Of a stretch of DNA of 64,000 nucleotides, positions 1 through 9,461 are shown piece after piece. The stretch is from Oligosphaera ethanolica (lineage in GTDB: Bacteria > Verrucomicrobiota > Lentisphaeria > Oligosphaerales > Oligosphaeraceae): positions 2,268,227-2,332,226 of the forward strand of contig NZ_JAUSVL010000001.1 of NCBI RefSeq assembly GCF_030814695.1. The letters are read 5' to 3'. The notes under the pieces are model-generated. The model was not told where the DNA came from. It saw nothing but the letters and a program-made list of their open reading frames with translations, and did not search any database. How positions within the stretch are numbered: the first letter of the stretch is position 1; every line of letters begins with the position of its first letter. The position numbers and the translations under genes are program-made.

Positions 1-2960
1 TCGTCGCTGGCTGTCGGATACAGGGCCGAGAGCGATTGCGCAAGCGTCCAAAAGCGGCCGTCGCGGCCAACGCCTTCTTCGACCAGGAAGCGGCGCAGGG
101 CCTCGCTGCGACCCGCCGCGAAGAGGATCATCGTCTGGTGGACGCGGTCAAGCGTGGTCTCGCCGACCTTCGGCGCGCCCTTCTCACCCCAGCCCGACTC
201 GGTCTCGGCCTGTTCCAGTTCCTGAAACATCGGCAGCATCTGCTGGGTATCCTTTTTCTTCTTGCGCCCGACAGGTGCATCGGCCTGATCCTTGCCGAAC
301 AACGCCTTCGTGCGTTCGGCCACGGGCAACAGCCGCGCCGTCTCGCCTTTGACCTCGACCACGGTGCCAAGGGTCTCAAGGTGTGCGCCCAAGCCTTGGG
401 CGATCTTACGGGCCGTGTCGTACTCGAGCACGTAGCCGCCGGAAACCTTCTTCTTGGCTGAGCCGCTGTCCTCGTCGGAATCGTCGCCATCCTCAGCATC
501 GGCCGAGTTGCCGGTTTCCTGGCCATTACCCGAACCAAGTGTCCACAGCCACATGGCGGTCAACCGCGCGTCCTCTTCGAAACCACTGGCATCTGCGCCT
601 TCAAATACCAGATGCAGAGCCTCCTGTGAAACCGCTGCCCAGACCTGTTCGAGGTAGTCCCGCAGACTGACCTGTTCCCCGCTCGCCTTCTCGACTCGCG
701 CATAGCGTGAGAACACCTCCAGTGCGGGGCCAAGGCAGGCAAAAATCGCATCAGCGCCGACAACACCCTCTGCCGCCAGGCGTGGCATCCACTCGTGAAT
801 GCGCTTCGGAAGCTCCGCCAACACTTCGCGCCATTCGCCAACCTTACCCTGAACCAGCGAGCCATCGGGAGCTTCTCTGGGGCGACACACAAGGTGAACC
901 GATGATGCAAGCACAGCCGAGTTCTGGGCTCGAAGTCGAGCTCCCATCTCAGTGTCGATTGGCCAAGATCCGGTGATAACCCATCCTCCTTGTATCATTG
1001 CCTGTAGCTGGGCTTCCCACCCTGACGTTGACTTGTGTGCAAAAACCACTATGCCAACGCCATCCGGAGATAGCACACGACGGCCATCTGCCATCGCCAT
1101 TCCCATTTGTTGTTCATACCATTGGGCATTCTTATTCGAGTACCGTAATGGATCCCAGCCAGCCATCTCACATAATTCATGGTCCTTAGGGCTGGTGTCT
1201 TCCGTAAAGAGATCTGGATGCTCCGGCGTTAGAGTCCGCCTTAACCACACGTAGAAAAAGTCGGAAAGATCAGCGTAAGGAACTGCGTTGTAATATGGGG
1301 GGTCAGTGGCAAACAACTTAGCACTGTTATCGGGTAGTGGATGCGCCGTAGCAGATGCTCGCTCAACATGCCCTTGAACAATCGTTGATCTCGCGACTCG
1401 TTCGCATACATCCGCGACCCAAGAAAATGCCCCTTCGAAGTTTCCACTTCCATTAGCGAACGGACAAACTTCAGCAAAATCCCAAATCATCCCGAGTGCT
1501 TGCCGACCGTAAGTGTGGTTCAGTTTCTCGCCAGTTAAATGCCAACTACACAAGGACGTGGTGTAGTCAGCCTGCCTATCCATGGCGAGAGAGAGGCAAG
1601 TCTTGAGCGCCGTTGACATCGTGTTATCCTCGGCCATGTTCAAGGTAGCCCCACAATCAACAACCAGTCGTGCGATTGTGCTTATCGACAACGCCTGTCG
1701 CGCTGTAAACAATGTGCCCCAATCAGTGTGTCCATAGATCGGCACATTAAAAACACCACTCATTAGGGGAAGCGGCTCATTCGGCACAAGCGATAGAGGT
1801 CCTTTCCAGGACTGCCCGCGTTTCTCTATTTCGCTTGTTGCATCGCAGACGGCCTTGATATCTGCGTTGGTGGGCAGCCTGTAGAGCCGCCCTTGTTGGT
1901 TTTTGCGCGTGGTGACAACAGCTAGCAATCGGGCATCATTTGCGCCGCCCTTGCGGGCCTTCATCTGCACGCGAACCGAGGCCACCGGCGTGGTAAATCC
2001 GCAGCAGGGACAGGTCGCCGAGCCGCGCCGAACGGTTCCTTCGCCGACATTGCCGGACTTGGCATTCTGAATAATCTCGAAGTCTACCCGTTTTTGCACC
2101 GGGTTAGGGACGATCCGCAACGCGACCGAACAACTGCCTTTTTTCGCCAGCCACAGCGAGCGTATCAGAGGCACTTCCGCGCCGCAGCCGGGGCCCTCGC
2201 ATTGGACTGTGCGCGCCCAGAGGTAGGCGATGGGCGTGGCACCATCCGGGTCTTTCGGGTAGAACGCGACGAGTTCCTTCTCGGCCTGTTCCTTGATCCA
2301 TTGGCCCCACTTGCGGACTTCGTCAGCCAAGCGTTGTCCGTATTTCGGGATGTATTCGAGGACGACCTTGTTGAGCAGGACGGCGACGGGATTCAGATCG
2401 CTGGCGAAGGCGTCCGCGCCGACCCGCAGGGCTTCGAGTGGGATCGCCCCGCCCCCAGCGAAGGGATCGACTACCAGCGGACGGGTGCCGGGCACGCCGC
2501 CCAGTGCCTCGTGCGCCGCCTGGGTCAACGCCCGCGCCGTCGCCAGGTAGTCCAGATTGGTCGAGTTGTCCCAGTTTGCGAAGTCCGCAATGAAGTCGAG
2601 GAGAGCGTGGCGCAGTTCCACGGGATCATCGAATAATCCGGCATCTTTCCGGGCGGCGTTGAAGCGCTCTTGGCTCTCCACGCTCATCATGGCCTGCCGT
2701 TCGTAGGGAGCCCAACCCAGCATCTCCCGTTTCGCCGCTTCGATGAACTCTGGCGGGCAGTTCTCGTCAGCCGGGTCTGGCCACAATGCGGCGCAGATCA
2801 CCGCCCGGCAGGCCGCCAATGGCCGCCGCGCCCACCAGATGTGCAACGTGGAGATATGCCCGTGCCGGATGGATTTCTCCCGCCTGGCATGTGCCGATAT
2901 CCGCTTGATCGGCAGATCAACTTCGATAAGGCGTTTCGGGTAGCGGGTGGTGGAATCCAT
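1..2960 (-). CDS. DUF1156 domain DNA methylase (3' end beyond window)
   Basis: The frame is open from the ATG at 2960 to the left edge, at least 986 codons, so the C-terminus is missing. The N-terminus (about residues 10-60) reads RLIEVDLPI and then LHIWWARRPLAACRAVI, the conserved opening of DUF1156 methylases. DPFAGGGAIPLEAL near residue 163 is the SAM-binding motif and TDPPYYNAVPYADL near residue 552 is the DPPY catalytic motif of N6-adenine/N4-cytosine methylases. A Cys-rich stretch between them (CEGPGCGAE, CPCCGF) may bind zinc. The ATG lies 4 bp past the PIN gene stop, so the genes are probably co-translated. The family is known from anti-phage islands with DUF499, DUF3780 or DISARM-like helicases; the expected role is self-DNA marking. 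Further operon genes probably lie left of the window. Confidence 0.9.
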   Translation of the reverse strand, partial: MDSTTRYPKRLIEVDLPIKRISAHARREKSIRHGHISTLHIWWARRPLAACRAVICAALWPDPADENCPPEFIEAAKREMLGWAPYERQAMMSVESQERFNAARKDAGLFDDPVELRHALLDFIADFANWDNSTNLDYLATARALTQAAHEALGGVPGTRPLVVDPFAGGGAIPLEALRVGADAFASDLNPVAVLLNKVVLEYIPKYGQRLADEVRKWGQWIKEQAEKELVAFYPKDPDGATPIAYLWARTVQCEGPGCGAEVPLIRSLWLAKKGSCSVALRIVPNPVQKRVDFEIIQNAKSGNVGEGTVRRGSATCPCCGFTTPVASVRVQMKARKGGANDARLLAVVTTRKNQQGRLYRLPTNADIKAVCDATSEIEKRGQSWKGPLSLVPNEPLPLMSGVFNVPIYGHTDWGTLFTARQALSISTIARLVVDCGATLNMAEDNTMSTALKTCLSLAMDRQADYTTSLCSWHLTGEKLNHTYGRQALGMIWDFAEVCPFANGSGNFEGAFSWVADVCERVARSTIVQGHVERASATAHPLPDNSAKLFATDPPYYNAVPYADLSDFFYVWLRRTLTPEHPDLFTEDTSPKDHELCEMAGWDPLRYSNKNAQWYEQQMGMAMADGRRVLSPDGVGIVVFAHKSTSGWEAQLQAMIQGGWVITGSWPIDTEMGARLRAQNSAVLASSVHLVCRPREAPDGSLVQGKVGEWREVLAELPKRIHEWMPRLAAEGVVGADAIFACLGPALEVFSRYARVEKASGEQVSLRDYLEQVWAAVSQEALHLVFEGADASGFEEDARLTAMWLWTLGSGNGQETGNSADAEDGDDSDEDSGSAKKKVSGGYVLEYDTARKIAQGLGAHLETLGTVVEVKGETARLLPVAERTKALFGKDQADAPVGRKKKKDTQQMLPMFQELEQAETESGWGEKGAPKVGETTLDRVHQTMILFAAGRSEALRRFLVEEGVGRDGRFWTLAQSLSALYPTASD

Positions 2961-2964
2961 GATA

Positions 2965-5097
2965 CTAATCATCCCCCTTCCACCATTTTATGTGTTTCAT
3001 TCGTTCGCGCCCCATGACAAAATATAACAGACCTGCCACAATAGCGGTTACACAGCCAAACCACCCCCAGGCATTGGTCAACTTCTGAAAAGCATTGTCT
3101 CCAGTCCCATCGCGTAAAGCCCACCAACCTACATATCCCCATCCAAGAAGTAGCAGCACCCCCAAGAACACGAACCTTCTCATTACGGACCTCGTTAATC
3201 GATCCCGTTCGGCAGATCGAAGAAGACGATCTGTCTGCCTTCTGACCTCGTCTAGTTCTGTGCTCGTCGCCTCTCGCGCCGATACTTCCCGTTCGAGTGC
3301 GGTCTGAGTTTGTTCTTGGGCATTTCTAGTTTTGCCCAATTCCTCTTGAACTTGAGAGAGCGTCTTCTCCGCAACCTCACGAGCTTTTTGTTCAGCGTCA
3401 AGTTGCTCACCAAGCTTACGATTGGCTGCATTGAGATTGGCCATTTCTTTCCGAAATTTGGCCCCAGGATCAGCAAAGTACCCCTGAATCGTCCTGCCTA
3501 TCTTTTCCCGGTCTTCCGCCTTCCCTGGGTCGAGATTTGGCCCGAGTAAGTGAATTTCTCTGACGCAGGCCTCAACGTCGCTGGCAGGCAACTGCGACGT
3601 TTCAATTTCCATATCCGCGAAAACCAGAAAATCTCGTGCTTCCAAGAACTGACCAGCCGGCAAGAGTTGATATCGCAAAGCAGATGCGTAGACAGCCGCA
3701 ACATGTTCTGCCGCTTTCTCTGTGGAAATACAGTGTGGCTCGGCCCATAGGAGAAGCGCATCCAACGTAATAGTCCGAGGATGCGTTTCAGTTTCTTCGC
3801 GATCCGTAGCGACCAAAGTAAGGTCCAGCGTTGCCACACGAGCGTCAGATTCTCCTATCGCACGACGCTGATCGATCCATCGGATCAGTAGGGCATCATG
3901 CACTGCTGCTGTTTCAGTCTTGTTTTTATGGCGCATTTCCTTAACCTTGGATGCCAGGGATTTTGCCAGCTTCCGAGTCTCAGGAGAATCGGCCTCCTGA
4001 TCGAACCATCTATCATCCTCGACTTCAACATCCAGCACTTCACGAATTCTATCCATGGGGTGATTGAAATTATCAAGAAAGTCATCTATGCCTAATGATG
4101 GATCGGTTTCGAGTGCGTCCCTATATGCATCCAGAAGGAAGCATCGGACTTTGGGCAATGTTTCCGCCGGTATGACGGAATATGCACGCCGCAAAACAGA
4201 AGCATTTGCAAATACAGTTCTTCTCAGCTCCTCGACCGTAATATGGGCAACCTTGACCTCGATCCCAAGGTGTTTGCAGGCTCCCACCACTTCCCTGAAT
4301 GCACCATGGTTTTTGCTTTCCGGCACTAAGCCGGCAATCAGTACGTTCGTATCAAGGAACAAAGTAGTACCGCGGAGCAGGTCATCCGAAAGCAGTCGAG
4401 ATGCAGGAGCGATGCCTAGAGCAGCAATAACAAAATGATTCTGCGCCATGTTCCACTTAATGGCGTCAAAAGATGGATTACTTTCCTCAAAGAATCGGTT
4501 AACCCCATATTTGAACGCATCGTCATCAGGAACACCGCATTTTGATAGGGCCGACTCAATCCCCTTCTCTATTAAATGGTTTGCTCCCTCCCTGCCAGAT
4601 TCCCTACCTGTTAGGACAGCAATGTCGCTGGCACTCAAGCAGGAGAATATATTGCAGAGAGTGTCAGTAAATGCGACGGCATATGCATCTGGTCCTTTCG
4701 GCGCACCAGAAAAAAGGCTCTTCAAAACGCTTTCCCAGTTTGTCATTGACTGTTGAATCTGGTTTTCCACATCAGCGAGAGCTTTTTCCGCGAGAGAAAA
4801 TAGATCCTTTTTCTTTCGGACCCGACCGGTCGATACAAGGCGCTTAAGAGCCCCCTCGACTTCTGGCAAGCTGAGTATCGGCACTCCTTCTGCCGAGGCG
4901 ATAGCCGCGTGCAATCCTCGCAGTTGGATTCCTTCTGAAGTCGCATAGGCAAGATGCTGTTCAACAATGCGTTCAACAGCTTGCTCTCGAATATTGGCAC
5001 CCGTCGGCGAAAAACGCAGACGGGCGTTCAAAAGCATTGCTCGCTTGTCATCAATAGATGAAGGACACTTCTCTGACTTCGAATGGTTGGCCGTCAT
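2965..5097 (-). CDS. membrane-anchored PIN-domain protein with coiled coil
   Basis: The protein has 710 aa. I take the ATG at 5097 because it overlaps the helicase stop (ATGA, 4 bp); a longer frame to 5187 would run deep into the helicase gene. A PIN-type nuclease fold begins near residue 247 (LFLDTNVLIAGL), followed by VEELRR, AAVHDALLIRWI and ATLDLTLVATD, which supply the acidic residues. A predicted coiled coil (about residues 570-640, rich in E/Q/K) follows. Two hydrophobic segments near residues 650-670 and 680-700 (VFLGVLLLLGWGYVGWWAL; VTAIVAGLLYFVMG) suggest membrane anchoring with the nuclease in the cytoplasm. The first 240 residues match no domain I know. Position between a helicase and a methylase suggests an effector nuclease in a defence system; that role is inference. 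Confidence 0.85.
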   Translation of the reverse strand: MTANHSKSEKCPSSIDDKRAMLLNARLRFSPTGANIREQAVERIVEQHLAYATSEGIQLRGLHAAIASAEGVPILSLPEVEGALKRLVSTGRVRKKKDLFSLAEKALADVENQIQQSMTNWESVLKSLFSGAPKGPDAYAVAFTDTLCNIFSCLSASDIAVLTGRESGREGANHLIEKGIESALSKCGVPDDDAFKYGVNRFFEESNPSFDAIKWNMAQNHFVIAALGIAPASRLLSDDLLRGTTLFLDTNVLIAGLVPESKNHGAFREVVGACKHLGIEVKVAHITVEELRRTVFANASVLRRAYSVIPAETLPKVRCFLLDAYRDALETDPSLGIDDFLDNFNHPMDRIREVLDVEVEDDRWFDQEADSPETRKLAKSLASKVKEMRHKNKTETAAVHDALLIRWIDQRRAIGESDARVATLDLTLVATDREETETHPRTITLDALLLWAEPHCISTEKAAEHVAAVYASALRYQLLPAGQFLEARDFLVFADMEIETSQLPASDVEACVREIHLLGPNLDPGKAEDREKIGRTIQGYFADPGAKFRKEMANLNAANRKLGEQLDAEQKAREVAEKTLSQVQEELGKTRNAQEQTQTALEREVSAREATSTELDEVRRQTDRLLRSAERDRLTRSVMRRFVFLGVLLLLGWGYVGWWALRDGTGDNAFQKLTNAWGWFGCVTAIVAGLLYFVMGRERMKHIKWWKGDD

Positions 5098-8000
5098 GGC
5101 TGTTTCTCCCTCGCTTGCCCTTTCTCCGCAGCTATGATATCGTGCGCACCAACTAAATAATGCTCCACCGTCACAATGGGTTTCCAACCCAGTCGAGCCG
5201 GATTACGAATCACATGCACATCAGGCGCTGACCCGCAGTTGTAGACCACGTAGAGCCAGTAGTCGTTCTTGAGGCGTTCCGCCGTCTTGTACTCGTTGGT
5301 CGTCAGCGCAACCTCACCAACGGCGGATCGTCCCTTGACCTCGATGAAGCGCACCTCGATGGCGGTGGCCGGGTCTTCGGGATGGGCGCGACGGGAGATC
5401 AAGTCGAAGCCCCGGTTCTGGGACTCGACGCTCTCCACCGTGCGCCCCTGGGACTCCTCGTAGGCGACCACCGCCTGCACGGCGATGCGCTCGATTTCGT
5501 CGTCCCGGACCATGGGTGCAACGCCGGGCGAGGTGCGTTCCGGGTGCGGCAGGACCCAGGCACAGCCGACGTGCTGGATATCGCCGATGGTGCACTGGCA
5601 CTCGCGTTCGAGATCGGCCAGCCGTTGCTCGCGCCGGTGATTGAGTTCTTCCAGGCGATCCTCGGACTGCTTCATACTGGCAGCCAGCCACGGTGGCGTG
5701 GGGGTCAGCTCCGCAGCCTGCTCGTGGAGCCCGGCAAAGGTCAATTGCTGGCGATGAATGAGTTCGTTGAGGCTGATCTCAATATGGCGACGAATGGTCT
5801 CGGTATCCTTCTGGCGCTGCGCGGCGACCTCGGCGAGGAACGCGATGAGGCACTTCTCCATGAGGGCTTGCTCGCGGGCATCCCGCCTGGCGAGGCCGTC
5901 GGCCGAAGGGGCGGCGGTGCCCCTGGGGGCGACCGTGAGATCGAGGAAGATGGTCGGTTGCCGGACCGACAGTTCGCTCGATGGGCTTGCCTGGACGACG
6001 AACAGGCGGCGATGGAGGACGTTGCCCATACCGTCCTTCACGGAGGCGGAGAAGACGTCCAGGTGGTAGGCGACGCTGCTGTGCAGATCGTAGAACACCG
6101 ATCCTTTGGTCAGGCCGTCCCGAACCTGCTCCCACAGGGTCTGGCGTACTGTTTCGAAGAGCGGATGGCCGGGGGTGACCCATTCAGAGGTCGCGTCCTT
6201 GGCCAGCAGGGCTTTGTCGAAAACGATCTGCTTGTAATCGTGCCCCAGCTTCCCGAAGCGGGGTTCGAGCTTGTCGCCCATGGCCCACAGGTGGCGCGGC
6301 ACCCGGCCGAGGCGATAGAGATGGCTACGGGCCGCCTGCTCCTTGGGAAGAATGCCGACCACCGGCCCGGCGCTCACGAAGAAGTCCTCAATCACCTCCG
6401 GCACGAGTCGCCGCTCGCGGGCTTCCGCCGACTTGCCAACGATGGCCGACAGGTTTAGCTCCTTCTTGGCCAGTCCTTCGAGAGTGGAGTCGGTGATCTG
6501 CCGGAACCGCTGAGTATCGACCTCGGCAACTATGCGGTTCTTGATGCTCTCTTCGGTCTGGTTGTGCAGGTACATGTCGCGGATCATCTTCTCAAGCTGA
6601 TTCGCGGGAAACACGTCGCCCAGCACGTTGAAGACCTTGCCGGTGCGTAGGGGGTCGAGGTCGGCCTCGATCTGCTCCAGGCGCTCGAAGAGCTTCTGCA
6701 GAACGCGACCTTCCCGGGTGTTGGTCGCGACGAAGTTGAAGATGAGGCAGTCCTTCTCCTGACCGTAACGGTGGATGCGGCCCATGCGCTGCTCGAGTCG
6801 GACGGGGTTCCAGGGGATGTCGTAGTTGATCATGAACCAGCAGAACTGCAGGTTGATGCCTTCGCCCGCCGCTTCGGTCGCGACCAGCACCTGGGCGGAT
6901 TCCTTGAACTCGCGCTCCGCATAGATGCGGCTGCCGGGTGTGTCGCGGTCACCGATCTTCATGCCGCCATGGATCTGGGTAACCGACAAGCCCCATTCGT
7001 TGAGCTTCCCGACGAGGTAGTCGAGGGTGTCCTTGTGCTCGGTGAAGAGGAGCAGCTTCATCGCGGGGTCTTGGAAAGCGCCTTGCTCCGAAATAACCTC
7101 GCGCAATCGGCTGAGCTTGGTCTCTACTTCGCGCTGTTCCAGTATCCGGGCCTGATTGATGAGCTTGGTCAGTTGAAAAATCTCCTCGCGCAACGCCCCT
7201 GGGTCGACGGAAGCGACCACGTCCTCCAACTGGGCGAGAATCTCCTGCTGCTCGTCTTCCGGCAAATCGTCGTAGTCATCCGGCAGTTTCTTGGCGATCT
7301 GCTCCTGACGGTACGCCTGCGGGTCTTCGAGAATCCGCTCGCGCTTCTCCTTCATGCGTTCGAGGCTTCGGCGGGCGGCGTAGACGCTGGAGGCCAGGCG
7401 GCGCTGGAGCATGGCCATGGTGAATCCGACCGCTCGTCCGGTGGTAGCGTTTGCGGCCTGGGCCTTGATGGACTGGTCCTCGACATAGCGGGTCAGTGCG
7501 TCATAGAGGTCCCACTCGTCGCTGTCGATCTGGAACCCGACTGTCTGGACATTCCGCTTGGTGAACAGCTTGCTGATCAGGCCGGTATCCGGGTCGGGGA
7601 AGGTGACCAAGGCTTCCTTCGTGCGGCGGAGATAGAACGGTGCGGAGTTTCGCTGCATGGCCTCTTCGAGGCTCTTCACGTCTCCATAGACATCGGCATC
7701 GAGCAGCCGCAGGAACAGGCAGAAGTTCTCGGGATCGCCCTTGTGCGGCGTGGCGGTCATGAGCAGATAGTGGTCCGTCATGCCGGACAGGTGCTCGCCC
7801 AACTGGTATGCCAGTGTCTTCTTGTCGGCACTGTAGGCCGACATCTTGTGGGCCTCGTCAACTATGATCAGATCCCAGTGGCTCCGCAGCAGGCTTTCGC
7901 GCGCGTCTTCGATGCGGGAAACCCACGACACCGACGTGATGACTTGGTTCTTGTCCTGCCAGGGATTCGATCCGTAGTTGGCACGCAGCACGTCGCCGCG

Positions 8001-8537
8001 AACGATCTCGAAGTTCTCCCGGAACTTATCCTTCAGCTCCCGCTGCCACTGGAAGGTGAGATTCGCCGGGGTGACGATCAGCGTCCGCTTGACCAGCCCC
8101 CGTATCTTCAGCTCCTTGAGCAGCAGGCCAGCCATGATCGTCTTGCCTGCACCGGGGTCGTCCGCGAGCAGAAAGCGGATGCGTGGCAGCTTGATGAAGT
8201 AGTCGTAGACGGCCTCAAGCTGATGCGGCAGTGGGTCCACCCGGGCGATGGACAGCGAGAAATACGGATCGTACTCGTAAGCCAGCGCCAACCGCAACGC
8301 CTCCACGCCCAGGCGGAACTGCACGGGGTCGGCGTCGAATGGCGGCTGCTCCGGAGTGACTCGCAGTCCGGCGAGTTGTTGTGCATCGAGGATAGGCTCG
8401 TAGACCTGGCCAGAGTCAAGCCCCTTGCCGATGAGCTTCACGGAGCCGCCCAGCGGCGTACAGACGATGACCTGCACCGGCTCAGGAAAGAGAGAGCCTC
8501 GTACAATCGATCCGGGTTGTGGTACCTTGTCAGTCAC
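5094..8537 (-). CDS. SNF2-like DEAD/DEAH helicase with C-terminal DUF3883 domain
   Basis: The protein has 1147 aa and a GTG start at 8537; upstream purine signal is weak, so the start is moderately secure. Motifs in order: PLGG-containing N-terminal domain; Walker A ADDPGAGKTIMAG near residue 130; DEAHK near 227; TATPHKGD near 260; motif VI QRMGRIHRYGQ near 585; and a C-terminal DUF3883 nuclease-like domain around 1040-1130 (VRFIEVKGRSAVG). Helicases of this length and layout resemble DrmD of class 1 DISARM and the helicase of DUF499/DUF1156 loci. It probably translocates on invading DNA and directs the PIN and methylase partners. It overlaps the PIN gene by 4 bp and follows the HTH gene by 22 bp. 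Confidence 0.9.
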   Translation of the reverse strand: MTDKVPQPGSIVRGSLFPEPVQVIVCTPLGGSVKLIGKGLDSGQVYEPILDAQQLAGLRVTPEQPPFDADPVQFRLGVEALRLALAYEYDPYFSLSIARVDPLPHQLEAVYDYFIKLPRIRFLLADDPGAGKTIMAGLLLKELKIRGLVKRTLIVTPANLTFQWQRELKDKFRENFEIVRGDVLRANYGSNPWQDKNQVITSVSWVSRIEDARESLLRSHWDLIIVDEAHKMSAYSADKKTLAYQLGEHLSGMTDHYLLMTATPHKGDPENFCLFLRLLDADVYGDVKSLEEAMQRNSAPFYLRRTKEALVTFPDPDTGLISKLFTKRNVQTVGFQIDSDEWDLYDALTRYVEDQSIKAQAANATTGRAVGFTMAMLQRRLASSVYAARRSLERMKEKRERILEDPQAYRQEQIAKKLPDDYDDLPEDEQQEILAQLEDVVASVDPGALREEIFQLTKLINQARILEQREVETKLSRLREVISEQGAFQDPAMKLLLFTEHKDTLDYLVGKLNEWGLSVTQIHGGMKIGDRDTPGSRIYAEREFKESAQVLVATEAAGEGINLQFCWFMINYDIPWNPVRLEQRMGRIHRYGQEKDCLIFNFVATNTREGRVLQKLFERLEQIEADLDPLRTGKVFNVLGDVFPANQLEKMIRDMYLHNQTEESIKNRIVAEVDTQRFRQITDSTLEGLAKKELNLSAIVGKSAEARERRLVPEVIEDFFVSAGPVVGILPKEQAARSHLYRLGRVPRHLWAMGDKLEPRFGKLGHDYKQIVFDKALLAKDATSEWVTPGHPLFETVRQTLWEQVRDGLTKGSVFYDLHSSVAYHLDVFSASVKDGMGNVLHRRLFVVQASPSSELSVRQPTIFLDLTVAPRGTAAPSADGLARRDAREQALMEKCLIAFLAEVAAQRQKDTETIRRHIEISLNELIHRQQLTFAGLHEQAAELTPTPPWLAASMKQSEDRLEELNHRREQRLADLERECQCTIGDIQHVGCAWVLPHPERTSPGVAPMVRDDEIERIAVQAVVAYEESQGRTVESVESQNRGFDLISRRAHPEDPATAIEVRFIEVKGRSAVGEVALTTNEYKTAERLKNDYWLYVVYNCGSAPDVHVIRNPARLGWKPIVTVEHYLVGAHDIIAAEKGQAREKQP

Positions 8538-8559
8538 TGATATGTGCTCGCTTCGATAT

Positions 8560-8757
8560 TCATTCCGACTGCGAATCTTCGCCTGCTTTGCCCTGCCGTA
8601 TCCACTCGTCGATCTCCGTGGCCTTGAACTTCCAAAGCTTACCGAGCTTGTGGGCAGGCATATGCTTCCGCTCTATCCACTTGTAGATCGTGTCCCGGTT
8701 GACGCCCAAGTGGGCGGCAATCTCCTCGACCGAGAGCCACCGTTCCTGTTCTTGCAT
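8560..8757 (-). CDS. excisionase-family HTH DNA-binding protein
   Basis: The protein has 65 aa when started at the ATG at 8757, which has GGAG nine bases upstream; longer frames to 8832 lack such a site. The sequence WLSVEEIAAHLGVNRDTIYKWIERKHMPAHKLGKLWKF is cut here only for naming: LSVEEIAAHLGV, RDTIYKWIE and KLWKFK are the HTH_17/MerR-like excisionase signature. It is the first gene of the helicase-PIN-methylase operon and is closely similar to the 65-aa HTH at 23369-23566 that heads the type I RM operon. It is likely an autoregulator of the defence operon rather than a phage excisionase, as no integrase is nearby. Confidence 0.85.
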   Translation of the reverse strand: MQEQERWLSVEEIAAHLGVNRDTIYKWIERKHMPAHKLGKLWKFKATEIDEWIRQGKAGEDSQSE

Positions 8758-8945
8758 GGTTGGCATCTCCGATTCTGCCGCAATAATAGTCGACTCAGTA
8801 CAAATGCTCGTGAATATAGCATTCGCGTCCATGTATGCCAGTGTAAACCCGCCAGAATCCGACAGGATCCAACAAGACGGCAGGAGTTGAGCTTGCAGGA
8901 TCGGCGCAGGCGAGAGAGTCGGAGAGAGGTATCAGCGGTGGGCGT

Positions 8946-9119
8946 TCACGGGTTGGGGGCGGAGGCCGGAACGCGGGTGTAAAGTGACGCGGCGGGAAGC
9001 GCCGGTTCGGCGGGCCGGTTGGCGGCGGTGCTTTCGAGATCGATTCCGTTTTCGCGGCGGCGATGGCCATCGCCCAATAAGCTCTGGCCGGGCGCTGGTG
9101 CGGCTAAGTGCGGAGCCAT
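8946..9119 (-). other. conserved 57-codon leader ORF/element, copy A
   Basis: This stretch aligns without gaps over all 58 codons to 23799-23972. Both copies begin with ATG, end with TGA and read MAPHL...PGQSLLG...RRREN. Substitutions fall at all codon positions and many change the residue, so protein-level selection is not obvious; a structured regulatory leader is equally possible. Each copy lies upstream of an excisionase-type HTH gene that opens a defence operon. Confidence 0.4.
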
Positions 9120-9461
9120 TCTTTTAGCCCTGCATTCTTGCGGGGCTTTTTTTGTTTGTGCGCCGATGACCAGGATGAGTCATCGGCGGAATGGGTGACG
9201 GCAATGACGATGCGCGGGACAGGGGCGGCTTCGCCGTAGCCCACCCGGTCCACGCGGTCTCACTTCTGCCTCAAAAAGGACTGTAGTGCCTTTTTGAGGC
9301 GAGCTTTGCCCCCGAATGCGAAAGTTGGGCTAAGTCATCCAACGCTGCGGACGCTCTTCCGAGCCAAGCTCATGACCGTTTTTCCTTGTTTCCAGTCTCA
9401 AGTATCAAGAACGATACAACAAGAATCACATTGCGCATCGACAAAGCCCACGATTACGACA
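9120..9461. other. intergenic: hairpin and dispersed repeat
   Basis: This 340-bp gap has no credible gene. At about 9127-9152 the plus strand has a stem (AGCCCTGC / GCGGGGCT) followed by a T-run that could terminate transcription. At 9269-9325 it holds a dispersed repeat (see separate entry). Confidence 0.6.
9269..9325. repeat. dispersed repeat family R2, copy 1
   Basis: A 57-bp sequence containing CCTCAAAAAGG and its inverted partner CCTTTTTGAGG, followed by a conserved tail ending ATGCGAAAGT. A near-identical copy lies at 43243-43305. Confidence 0.7.

Noticed and set aside
6771-8540. 589-aa plus-strand frame opposite the helicase gene
   Set aside because: It is a GC-rich antisense shadow; the minus-strand frame carries all helicase motifs.
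8560-8757. Phage excisionase
   Set aside because: No integrase, attachment site or phage genes are nearby; the paralogue also heads a restriction operon.
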